Assembly (NCBI GenBank): GCA_024509875.1
Contig: JAMPIV010004456.1
Location: 248,001-312,000, forward strand
Source of the DNA: Oreohelix idahoensis
Taxonomy: Eukaryota > Mollusca > Gastropoda > Stylommatophora > Oreohelicidae
Direction: 5' to 3'
Length of the DNA stretch: 64,000 bases
The notes under the pieces are model-generated. The model worked only from the letters and a program-made list of their open reading frames with translations. It had not been told where the DNA came from and searched no databases. Position numbers and translations under genes: made by a program. Of this stretch, positions 11,119-23,000 are shown piece after piece; the first letter of the stretch is position 1, and each line of letters begins with the position of its first letter.

Positions 11119-13181
11119 TGTCGTGAAACATTCTAAATCCACATATATAAATTAAAAGGTAAATGTAAAGCCTAACAAATAAATTCAATAAAAGGAAAGA
11201 AGAATGGTAAAGAACAGTGCTGTCACAATGACTGTACTCGAAATCCCCCTTGTTTTCTACTTCGTCTGCAAATTGTAACGTTTCCACGTTAATAGTAAAG
11301 CCTATAGCAGCATACAAGCGTTTCCACAACACAATAAAACGGGTACTGCAGTTCTAAGAAAAACCTTGAGATACGCAAGCTGATTAATGACCTAAATTAA
11401 TACTAGCATTAATTACACTACGTTACCATACACGAACGGACAGATGGACTTAGGATAGAAAGAAGGGAGGGCTGATCGAAGGAACACATGCAACACTAAA
11501 CACGCGTCTCGCGATATTAATGCCACCCCAACAAGCGTAAGGCCAGAAACAATACTTTTTTTCAGATGGACAGTGATAAAAAACACTACCCATACGAGAG
11601 TTGTGTTTAAAAACTTACAAAACGCTTATTAGGAAACATGACATTCTACTGTTTTATGTCTAAAATCCTGACATTAGTCTGACAGTACAGCAGGACAGGT
11701 GGCGGTTCTAAAACATAAAAAATAAAAAAACAAATACACGACTATCCTAGAAAATACATATTTTGAACGCAGCCACCTAGCTCCCTTAAATTTATATAGT
11801 TGGGTTCCTTAGGACTTGCTGACAAAGAATATGTTAAGTGTTATGCAAATAGTCTAGGAATTAACAAGTTATAGCCAAAATAAAATAATGGTGCTGTCAG
11901 ACAACACCAAAATCAGAATCGCTCAGTGGCAGATTTTTAAACCACCATTGTACGGGAAATAGGTCCCCATGTTAAATCCTATTTGATTGGATAGAAATAA
12001 ATGTAAGGCTAAACACGATTAGTCGGACTATAAATACTATCTTTCGTTGTTAGGGGAGACGGATGGAAGGGTACTTTTTTTTCAAACGCTTGGGTAAACA
12101 TGACACGATTGGTTAGACCTGCCAATATAGTCACTTAGACGCGTCAGTTCAGCACCACATTTTCAAAAATACTTTCTAAAGCAACAGTGCGTTGAGAATC
12201 AGCTTATATTTTTCTAAATAAAAGCCTGAGACAGAGGCAGATCGGAATTTGTGCCATAATTTGTGCCATTATTCTTCACCAGTCAACGTATCTGTTTATT
12301 ATTTCCATGAATTGTGGGGACTGTGGTCCTAAAGTTATTGAGCAGCACCTGGTCAGAGCTTTGCTGAATCCAGAGGCGGACAGCATACTCCTTGGTCCAT
12401 ATAGCTAACAGTGAGGTGTCTCCAGAACACAGGGGAGCAATCGAGCAGAGGAGTCTTTTCCTGCCGCCATCACGAAAGATAAGCCTATGTGGCCAGCGGA
12501 GCTCAACATTATGTAACCCCATCTTAAACTGACATTGTATAAAAATAAGAGGGGAAATTAATTGTTTTAATGCCAGGAACTGAGAACATCTCCAATACTA
12601 GTTCCAACAGAAACAAACACTTGAAGTCATGATGACAAATAGCCACATAGCTTGAAAAAACCAAACCAGTATTACCTCATAGTACTACTACACAACTGAC
12701 ACATAGTATAATACTAATAAAATATGTCACTACAAGATTCATATTTATAAATTATGTACATATAAATTGTGATTACATTTTATTATGATTCCTGGTTCAC
12801 TGTGTAGTTGAATCAGGATCTCTATTAGTGAAAGTACTTAATACATATATATTTGAAAATTTACCAGTGACTCATTTAAGATAGTCTCATAGAGTGTTAT
12901 ATGTATGTGAGTGTCAAAATGTTGTCAAGTGTGGTGGAATAAATTACCTTGTTTATCTGTCTGTTATTGTTGTGACTTACACTTCATCATTTACAAAACC
13001 CTAGACATTCAACGTAGTCATCACAATATTCCAGAATAATTCTGACTGAGGTATAAATATGTGGTAGCAAGTAAGGTCATCTGTAATACACTACACTTAT
13101 TAGATACAGATACCTTCACAGCTGATCTCAGTCAGTACACTAAGTCCCCTATAAATATTTATAACATCCCATTTTACCACA
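11119..13181 (+). repeat. 3' long terminal repeat, copy 2
   Basis: This is the second copy of the 2.06-kb LTR. It runs from TGTCGTGAAAC to TTTTACCACA. It differs from 4783-6843 by scattered substitutions and a few one-base indels in homopolymers, so the copies are young. Unique intronic sequence starts with CTGACGTTATT. Confidence 0.85.
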
Positions 13182-13329
13182 CTGACGTTATTTTTCTGAC
13201 CTTATTTTATGTCTAGAGTCAACAGACCATTAATTTTGAGCCATATAAGGCTAAGTCTTGTGAGCAGTGAACTGTTCTGTATTTACTGAGTGTCTCACGG
13301 CAAGAGGAGCTTTCATTCAGTTGGGAAAT

Positions 13330-13745
13330 ATATGGAAATCAAGTCCAACACCAAAATTGAAATCTTCAACTGAAATGTCACAGCAGTCTTATTTTATGGC
13401 CCTGAAACTTGGAGAACAACAAAAATGACACTCAAGATGTTGCAGACTTTCCTAAATGGGTCTTTGTTCAGAATAGAAGAATTATATTGGTATACCTAGA
13501 TGACTATTGTCGAACTGATGGCAAGAACCAGAAAAATAGTGTTTGACACACCATTGAAAGCATTACAAGGCAGAACTTATTCTGCAATCCCCAGAGTAAG
13601 AGAAATAGAGAGAGATTTAAAAACCACAAAGAGGAGAGATTAGGAGACACACATGACAGGGATAAAGAGGCTGTAGAAAGACCTAGGAAAGGTGGTACTG
13701 GATAGGAAGGCTTAGCATGAGTTTATTGAAGGCCAATTCTTCATA
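13330..13745 (+). pseudogene. Degenerate LINE RT C-terminus
   Basis: Broken frames on the + strand read as a decayed version of the C-terminal RT segment found intact at 51263-51664: a motif like YGPETWRTTK, LQTFLNG, VELMARTRK and a final FIEG-like end. Multiple stops and shifts make it a fossil. It lies in the MASTL intron before exon 14386. Confidence 0.6.
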
Positions 13746-14385
13746 GGAAGTTGAAGGCTACTGGTTTTGTTAACTCACTTTAGCATTATTTTGGGAAAAA
13801 AGCGTTAGTTAATTTGGCTTTATTTTTGGGTAAAATCTGCAGCTAATTTAGCATTACTTTGGAAAACATCTGTAGTTAATTAACATTATTTTGGAAAAAA
13901 TCTCTAGTTGATCCAGTTTTCAGGAGAAATTGACTGCAGCCAGAAAAATTGTTATGGCTAGAACTCAGCTATTGCTTGAAATTCAAATAAGCCACGATGT
14001 AAGGTTATGCTGCACTTGATTAAAGTGCCTTCTATACCTCTCAATCCCACATAGACATAGATGAATAGTTGCAGGATAGTAGATAGTCGTGATGTGTTTT
14101 GAAAGGGTATTCTACTGGTTCATGAACTACATTTGTCTAATATAAATTCACCTTTTACTTAAAAATTATTTTTTAATAGGAGTTTTGGTGAGGCACACCT
14201 CATTCAACCTAGAAACAAGGTCCGTCAGTTATATTAGAGCCCTGTCCAAATATAAAAGACCTTGTGGTCTGGTTTTGATGTAATTGATTTTTTACTTTTA
14301 AATGGAAAACTGGGAAACTATTGTGTTATCTTCAAAGAATATGTTTCTGTAATTTTAATGCAAATGTCTCTGTCTTTGTAAACAG
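13746..14385 (+). other. MASTL intron, 3' part
   Basis: AT-rich intronic sequence with a local repeat near 13780-13920 in which tttagcattattttgg-like phrases recur three or four times. It ends in the acceptor TGTAAACAG before exon 14386. No N-lobe kinase exon was found. Confidence 0.5.
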
Positions 14386-17000
14386 GAATGAATAACAGGG
14401 AGAATCTGTCAGTGCAGTCTGATAATGGTGACTTGGATGAACTAATGTCAGATCAACGAGCATTGCTTCGCTCTGAAATGGACATGTCAGTTAACAGTAA
14501 CACTGACTTTAGTTTCAACAATCAAGATGTGTCAGTATTTAGAGGATGTGGAGACAGCATTGGAGAAATAGCAAATGGAAATAGTGGTGCAAAGAAGTTG
14601 CAAGATCCATTAAGTTGTGACAGCCACATCCTGCCAATTTTTCGTTTGGAGGGTGAGGAAGATGAAACCCCTATGCTCCATCGTACTCATAATTCTGTCT
14701 GGAGCAGCTATGCAGCTAAAAACCTTCGATCCATGAGAGAAGGATCTTACTCGGAAGACAACCATTATGGCAGCTTCTACTCCTCTGATTGTGTAAGTAG
14801 AAGTAAGGCTGATGATGCACACCTAAGCAGTGATGCCCAGTCTTATCTTTTTAGCCATGGAGACACACCAGATGCTGTTAAGTTGTCAGGGAGATCATTA
14901 CACAATGAGTCATCTGTGTTTGAAACTGTGCCTCTTTTCCCAGAAGTACCAAAACATTCACCAGCTGATTCTTCTGACAGAAACAATGTCCTTCGTTCCC
15001 TTGAGAAGCAGTCCTGTATTAATATCTTTTGTTCACATGACTCATCTGCATTTTTAAATTCATCAGTAGAAGTAGCAAGAGGTGTCGTCTCTTCACTTGA
15101 TGAATCACTGGGCATTATCCATAGCAACAAGTCAAGATTTGGATCTGTAGCAGGCTCAGCAGATCTTGAAGTTTCTAGTGACTTCTCTGCCCATCTTCAA
15201 CAGCGTGATGAAATTTTCAACAGCACACGTCTTTCACTGGACTTTGGTCATTCCCAAATGAGCCTGGATATAGGTCCAGAGATGAAGGACTTGAGTCAGC
15301 TATCTGGTTTGAGTCGTGTAGTCTTAAAAACTCTGCCTCCTGAAGATAACAAAGCAGCAGCTGTGCCCAGTTTTAATGTTGTGCCTAGTAAGAAATCAGA
15401 GAGCTTGGTGAGAAAGCAGAGTGACCTTGCACCAGGCAGTGGACCTTTGGTGAGAAAATTAAATAAACCTGGGCTGAGACGAGTTCTGTCTGACACATTC
15501 GATAGATGTTTGTCTTACACTTCGTCACACTTAGAATCCAGTTCCAAAAGAAGCAGAAGTATATTGCAACACAAAAGTAAATCCCTGGACTACACACCTG
15601 ACTCTTATAAAGAAGAAATCAGACCTATGACAGAATGTGACAAGCTTAATCGGAAAAGGCCTTTTAAAAATAATGTGGGTGAAAACTCGGATGATGAGAT
15701 AAAACAGGTTAACACTGAGCCTTCAGCCCACACAGGCATGACTCCTAACCTTAGCAGAATGAGGATGGGAGATATTGATGACAGCAGGCCCAGAAAACAA
15801 ATTTGTGTTGACAGAAACCAGTATGTTCACAACCTGTTTGGCTCCGTATCTAGTTGTAGTAAGCAGGATTTTACTGCATGCAATAAATTGGCAACTTCAG
15901 AGAAATCTGAACACATAAGACCAGGGAACAAAGATCAAGAAGCAACTGAACATTTGTCTTCATCGTTAGGCCTGAGACTAAATTTCCCAATGAGTCCTTG
16001 CATAAAAATTAATTTGAACAACCCACCACAGCATCCAAAGGTTGCATTTCTACGAGAGGGTAAATCAGCACGTCTGTCCTGTTCTGGTCACACCTGTTTG
16101 ACTGATGAGGTGAATGCATTACTTCTGAAAGATATTGGGGCTCATAGTCCTCTCACATCAAAAACAGCTATTACAAAGGTTGCAGATGCAACGAGTGAAA
16201 CAGAAATAGTGGAACACAACAGTGCAACTTCCAGTAAAAGAGTGTCTGAAAAAGACACTGAGTCTTTCAGAGAAGTTCATTTTGATGATGTCATTGACGT
16301 CATGCATTCAGGACTTCCACTTCATCGAGTGCCAGCATCAATGGATCTTTCGTGTCAGTACGACAGCAAACTGCAGAGCATGGAAGATGGTCCTGAAGCT
16401 TATTCCAAAGAGAATGATGTTAAATTCTTCATAGCCACCCCATCCCCAGGCCCATCCATGCATTCATCGCCAGTTCCAGGAAATGCCGACCACTCACCGC
16501 TGATAATGAAGAGAGGCATATCAACCCTTGATTCTTCAAGCGGAACTGACTGTAGCCTTTTAAATGTTACTATTGAATATGAAGGAGATGGAGCCCAAAC
16601 CGAGAGCAAATTAAGTCCACAGCCCATTACATTTATAAGGAGCCCATTGGAGTCTTTGATGTCTTACGCTGTTGAGACATGTGTCAAGCTCATAGATGGA
16701 GACCCAGGTATTTCTGTGCCAAACCAAGCCGTCTCGCTCCCTTCATCACTGCTTACATCATCAACTTTCTCACCAAAAGATCAGCAGGAGCAAGACAGTC
16801 TTGCGTTTGATGATTCACAGCAGCAGACACAAATGTTGATCAAGGAAGGAAACACTGGAGAGAGGGTTGTGGGAAGACAACAGAGGATGCTTTGCTCTTC
16901 ACGTAAAAGGATGCCCAGCATTGTTGAAGGAGTCACCTCACATGAGGAGGAGGATGAAGACCAAACAGTTTTTATCAAACCACAGAGCTGCTTAGAAAAT
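14386..17000 (+). CDS. MASTL: MASTL exon: non-conserved middle region (871 codons)
   Basis: The acceptor is TTTGTAAACAG and the donor AAT|GTAAGT. Two bases complete a codon from the missing upstream exon, then 871 open codons follow. The product is Ser-, Asp- and Glu-rich with no fold I recognise, as expected for the MASTL insert, but it is longer than the whole human insert (roughly 540 residues). Possible proline-directed phosphosites include TPSPGPS and LSPQP. The reading continues past the donor to a stop at 17060, but that tail ([11 protein letters not shown]) is intronic. Confidence 0.85.
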
Positions 17001-20000
17001 GTAAGTGTAATCTTGTCAGTTTTTACAGTTTTCTTCAACTGCGTATTTTTTCCTATTTGAAGATTGCTAATCACACTTGACTCTGGAAAATTTAGTAACC
17101 ATTACTCTGAGCTTGGTGTATTTTTTAATATTTCCTTGTGTGCATGGGTTTCGTGATCATATCATACTGTGTAGATAATGTAAGTAATAACATGTCCATT
17201 TCCATTTTTTTTTCTTTTTTCGAAAGGTTGTTTCCCCAACTATTGCTATTCACAATCCACAGTTGATAGCTCTCTTTAATCATTACGATGAGTGTGGATG
17301 TGTTTTTTTAGTCATACTTCATTGGTCCTGTGTGCATGAGTTTCTTGATGGCATCACACTGTGTTGATAATGTAAATATAAACTTATGTACATTTCCTTT
17401 ATTTTCTTCTACAGGTTATTTCTCTTATTTGGAGACTGCTAATCATATTTGACTCTGGATAGGTCTTTTAATCATTACTCTGAGTGAGGGTGTATTGTTA
17501 AGCATACTTCTCTGTGTTTACTATGATTTCACTTAATTTAAAAAAAAAATTTGCTTTGCTTGGTGAACTGTCATTTGGTTCTGATGCAGTGGGCTTTGCT
17601 TTCATTTTTGTCTTCAGTCACCCAGATTGAAAAATTGTTGTATACTGAATGGACATTTTTCGCTGAAACATACATTTGTAAAAATTAAATTCAAAAACTG
17701 TTTAATGCAAACAGGGGCAACAAAAATATTTTTAAACAAGCAAGGGCAAACTGTCTGTAATACAATAAGTTCTCTTTTTACACAATAGATCCGTTCCTGA
17801 GACTTACACAACTGAGGAGTACATAAACAGAACAAGTTTTTCCCCACCAAAATAAATACAAAATAGAGATACGTCTTCCACCACCCCAGAAAATCTATAA
17901 ATGCCACTTAAAATACAATGTTTTCTGGGTGTTTTAAATACAAGGTGATGGGAGTTTTTAAATTCTTATTTCTTCAGTCCTATCTAACTACTTTATATGT
18001 CCCAAACGTCAAAATAATGGGAATTAACTGTCATTGTATTTCTTAAACTGCTATGTCACATTACAGCTCAGCATGAGATCCAATCTGTTTAACTCATCAT
18101 TTCATAGCAAGAAGCAAGTTTTTCTTGCCTCTTGTAATGTTAGTTTATTGACCATGTTTGATTTTTTTTTTTTTTTAAATTAAAAACAATAAAACATAAA
18201 TAAAATGGCAGTTATTGCCCTTGTCTTGACATTTCTTTTGTGTATATGCAATGAATACAAGTAAGGATAGAAACATATTAAAAAGAGGGAATGAGTTTTC
18301 AATCACACTGTATGATGCAGTGCTTCTTAAACTGGTGAATGGTTCACCCAAAGGTGAATGAAACATGAATGGTGAATGACTTAACACATTAACTACGGCG
18401 AGCCAGTACTTAACACATTAACTACGGCGAGCCGGTCGGACCGGCTTTTGAAATCCTATCATTTGGACCGCGAGCCGCTCAGAGCGTCGATCTAATTTTA
18501 GTAATAAAACAAATGAAAAATGTACTGAAACACTTTCTGATCTGGTTTGAGATTTTAAGTTGCCACTGGAAAACAAATTCCCAAAGCATGGTCGTTGTAG
18601 AACACTGGAAAATTGATATTATGTTCATATTTTTCAGCGTTTTGGGTTAGTTACCAAATCGTGTAAAACTGTTTACCGTGGCAACTAGTGATAGGACCAC
18701 AAAAATTGCTTGTACATCTCGTCTAACGGCTGAATAGGCTAGAAACTTGTGTCAACAATTTTCAACAATTGACTGATAGATCTAGCGACGAGGACAAGAG
18801 TTAAAATGACATGTAATTCATAAAAATCTGTAAACAATTACGAAAACTACAGCTTACTTTGTGCAAACACCTACAGGATGAAAATGGGGAAAAAATTTAA
18901 TTCGGCCACAGTGAGTTTTTCAATCCGGTAGTTAATGTGTTAATTTATTCAGATATTTATATTTTTTTCTATACTTAAAAAGAAGGCAATGCCATTAAAG
19001 TGGTTAGTAAGCTAGTATTGATTTTTAATGGCAGTAGAGCTGGAAATTCGATATTTGTTGTCTCTCAACTTGTGGTTTTCTAATTTCAAAGTAGCAAGAT
19101 ATCGCCCAAATTTATTGTAATATAACCTTTTAGGGGAGACTAGATGAGCTAGTGAGATCATAAATTTATAAATTGCATCGCTGAAGGATCGCCGTTAGGC
19201 AAAGGTTGAACTGCAACTTTACTTCTTGTTGCCAATTAAGCTACTTTTCTCCAAGAATTCTATATATATTTACTGTACTTCAAACTGCCAGCACTTATTG
19301 ACATCAAGGAACATGAATTCTAGCTGTATTATGGAGATTGAAGCCATATTTTAAGGCAATCTAAAGCTAGATTGTGCCATTTTCTTGTAGTGGTATTCTG
19401 TATTTTCTATTCTAGCTACTGCAGTATTTTGTGAGTTTGATTTGGTAACCCTGGTTACACCACCACTGCTGCAGACATGGCAGGGTAGAAGTAAACTGCT
19501 TGTCATTTTTGTGTGGTAAACATGCACTATAAGAAAACATTGTTTTTAACTCTTAGTATACGAGCGGCCTTTCATGACTACCATTACAGATTTTGCAATA
19601 AATAATTTATTTATAAAGATAACATAAGTGTTATATATCAAAATGTGAAGAAATGAAACCCCTATATCATGCACGTAACTAAATTGTTCAGTGGTTTTAA
19701 ACATGCATTCAGCTATAAATTTTCGCTATTGACGGGGATGGATCATCGGCCTCTCTAGAAGGCCGCTCGTATACTAAGAGTTAAGAATCTAATTCTAAGT
19801 TCTAAGACTGTTATTTACTAACTTTACTTTATGTAAACTAGAAAAATTCTAATAATTTGTCTGGGTTAATTTTTTATGTCACTCCTAGTCTTTTTTACAT
19901 ATTTTTAGGATGCTCAAAAACTTGAATAAAATAAACACATAAGAAATGATTTAATTTATGATTTTTGCTCATGTGACAAAATTAATTATGTATAAAATTA

Positions 20001-23000
20001 CACACAAGGGAGAGTAATACGAAAATTACCAAAAACACAGGGAAATTTAGTTATGGATGAATGAAATTTTGTGATAAAGACTCATGGGTGAATGAAATTT
20101 TGTGATAAAGATTCGAGGGTGAATGACACTTAAATAGTTTAAGAAGCACTGGTATAATGCACACATTATTAAGTAATGAAAGTAATTTGTACAGAAAACA
20201 AACACAGCTTACCTTTTAAGAAGTGTTGCATGTATGCCTCATCATTCCAAATCCCTATTCTTTGCTTCAGAGTTACCAAAACTTTGATCTAATTTTTGTT
20301 CCAATGTTAAGGATATTCTAGCATTTTTGTTTCTGCACTCCCAACAGCTTTAGCGCAAATATTTATGTTGTGACGTAGCTGACTTAATAAAATTAGCCAG
20401 CAGGTGGGCTTGAACATCAATTTAAAGAAGTCTGAGGTCATGACGCTCAATGTGAGCAACCCTGAGCCCATATCAGTAAGGAATCAGCAACTGGTACAGA
20501 CAGATACCTTCACATACCTAGGAAGCATAGTAACACCAGATGGTGGGGCAGGCAAAGACATCAACATCAGAATGAATAAGGCAAGAACAGCCTTCTTTAG
20601 CCTAAATAACATCTGGAAGTCCTCCCAATACAGCACAAGCACAAAATTAAGATTATACCAGAGTTGCGTGCTTTCTGTGCTTCTCTATGGTGCGGAATGC
20701 TGGAGAGTCACAGAGAAGGAAATGTCAAAATTGTCCTCTTTTCACACAACATGCCTAAGAAAAATTCACCGCATCTTTTGGCCGAATACCATCACCAACC
20801 AAGATCTGCTTACTCGTAGCAAGCAAGAGGACATGCACACCATCATAGCTGGCAGACGCTGGAGCTGGGTTGGTCATGTCCTCAGAAGAGACCCCGATGC
20901 CATCACAAGAACAGCTATGTTTTGGACCCCTGAAGGAAAGCGAAAGAGAGGCCAACCAAAAACAACTTGGCGGAGGACTGTGGAGGCTGAGATGCAAAGA
21001 ATGAACCAGAGTTGGGGCACTGTACGAAGGATGGCCACCGACCGTGCAAAGTGGAATCAATTTGTTGTTGCCCTACAAGACGCCATTAGGCGTGATGGCC
21101 ACTGACTGCTTTGACGGTCGGTGGTTAAGGATCGAAGAAGAAGAAGAAGATGTAGCTGAGGTCATTATTACTTTATTAAATTCACTTACTGTTAATAAAA
21201 GTTTATTATTATTGCAGTACTTGATCACATCTAGGTTTTGTTCCACTGTTGTGGACTTTCTTGCATGTTTTTCTGCACTGGCAGAGGACTGACACTTGCA
21301 GCACATTTAGGGTCCATCATAATTTAATTAAAGTCACTTTATATCATGATAAAGCAATGATACATAATATGTTTACATGTGATGTATACAGGTAATGTCC
21401 ACTTCAAATTAAATTATATCGCACAATGAAAAGACATGGTCCGCAGCAAGACGATACGTCATGGCCTTAGAACCTATCTCCTGCGGACCAGTGTGGAAGA
21501 GACCCAATTATGATGGTTTGGCCATGTTTGCAGAATGGCCGAAGATTGGCTACCACTACAAATATGGGATACAAAGAGCCAAGGATCTGGACCTCCAGGA
21601 TGACCCAGAGATTGCTGGGAGGTCAATATTAGACAAAGTCTGAAGGGTCGAGGACTACATTGGAACCAGGCAAGGAGGAAGACAGCCGATAGGATAGTAT
21701 GGCACCCTCTCTGACAAACCTCTACACCCCAGGTTAGAAGAGGAACGACCTAAGTAATTACAGTGAAAAGCAAACCAAAATTAGGTCACTATGCCAGGAA
21801 ACTTGCCACTTAAAATGATGTCAGATTGGCACAATTTAAAATTCAAATGTGCTGACCATATATATCGCACACAGTCTTGGTAACAGAAAAATTGTTTTCA
21901 CATCTGTTTAGTTTGAGCAGTACAGCGCACCATTTTCTTGGTTGGCTTTGTAATGTGAACTTTATTTTATATTTTTAAAATTAGAATTTTGGAAATGTGT
22001 AGCCCTGAGGCAGTTTTTGGCAGTCTCTTGGGAGAGAAAGAAAGAAAAGAACTACTGCTCCCACAGATGACTAATATAAGGTTGGGCAATGGGCTGGCAA
22101 CATCATTACATAAAACACATTGCTACAAAAATTAATACTACAAAAGCCTATGAATGCTTTGATGCAGGCTTCCTGCAAGGGGACCAGCTGCAGTTGGGAC
22201 TCCACGAACCAAAAGAAGCAAAAACTGAAATGAATGATGATGAAATGTGTAACTTTGAGACGGGCATGTGAACGGAACTCATGTTAACAAAGAAACATAC
22301 TTGTTTCTTCAAATTCAGCTGTCTTGAGTTCTTGATTTTGTTGCTGCAGTTAGAGCCATTTTTATTTTAATGTTCATTATAATCTCTTTAAACTGCTCGT
22401 AACAAATATATAACAAATGCATTGTCAGTGCACATACTTCTAGACTTCCCTGTAAAAAACTCATTGCTTTTATTCGGTCTACATAAATGTTTATGATTAA
22501 ATCGATGTGTGCTAGCTATCTGAGCCTGTTTAATTCTTTAAGGCTGCTTGATATCAGGAGGGGCTTGGTATATTTGGTAGGAACTTTATATAATATTAGT
22601 AGATCTTTATATGGTGTTTTTAGATAGAGCATTTTATAGTACTTTTAGAGTGCTTTTCTCTTGCAGCACAGTTACTAGGTTTGGGTATCAAAGCCTGTCT
22701 GGCTGTAAATGGGTACCTGACTCTGCTTTTGAGTTAGGGAACTCAAAGGCAGTGACGAAGAGAACTGATCACCACAGCTGAGTCTATTATAGTGAAGACT
22801 CTAACACTTCACTCCCCTGCAGCCATTTCTGCTGTGGGGGTACCCACCTAGTTTTATTAGTGGGAACTTTAGTATTATGATTCAGAACTTTATGGTAGTA
22901 TTATCTTGTATATGAAAATTATATTGTGAATATTTTAAATGTGAGTACATTTTAACAAATGCATTTTTGTTAGACATTGATGTGATGTCATTTTAAATTT

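Larger units (their letters stand above)
4783..13181 (+). mobile_element. Ty3-type (Gmr1-like) LTR retrotransposon, copy 2, LTR to LTR
   Basis: A complete LTR-internal-LTR unit of about 8.4 kb: LTR 4783-6843, primer-binding site near 6849, gag with integrase N-terminal region 7047-8825, integrase C-terminal region, RT and RNase H 9133-11048, polypurine tract 11105-11118, LTR 11119-13181. The right flank after the LTR begins CTGAC. A target duplication cannot be tested because the left side is joined to copy 1. It sits in an upstream intron of MASTL, in the same orientation. Missing protease and integrase core, with an RT stop codon, make it non-autonomous. Confidence 0.85.
18318..20151. mobile_element. 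Non-autonomous hAT element (1834 bp) with nested MITEs
   Basis: Inverted ends CAGTGCTTCTTAAACT (18318-18333) and AGTTTAAGAAGCACTG (20136-20151) match the hAT-type terminus and are flanked by 8-bp target duplications GTATGATG and GTATAATG, which differ at one base. Subterminal GGTGAATG motifs recur near both ends (18334-18378 and 20055-20128), as in hAT elements. No transposase frame exists, so it must have moved in trans. Two TTAA-type MITEs have inserted inside it. Confidence 0.85.

Noticed and set aside
17001..17060. Extension of the large MASTL exon past 17000 to a stop at 17060
   Set aside because: A consensus donor GTAAGT lies at 17001, the following hydrophobic residues are unlike MASTL, and downstream exons resume in matching phase.
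18318..20151. hAT transposase gene within the element
   Set aside because: No frame above ~70 codons; the interior is MITEs and AT-rich filler.
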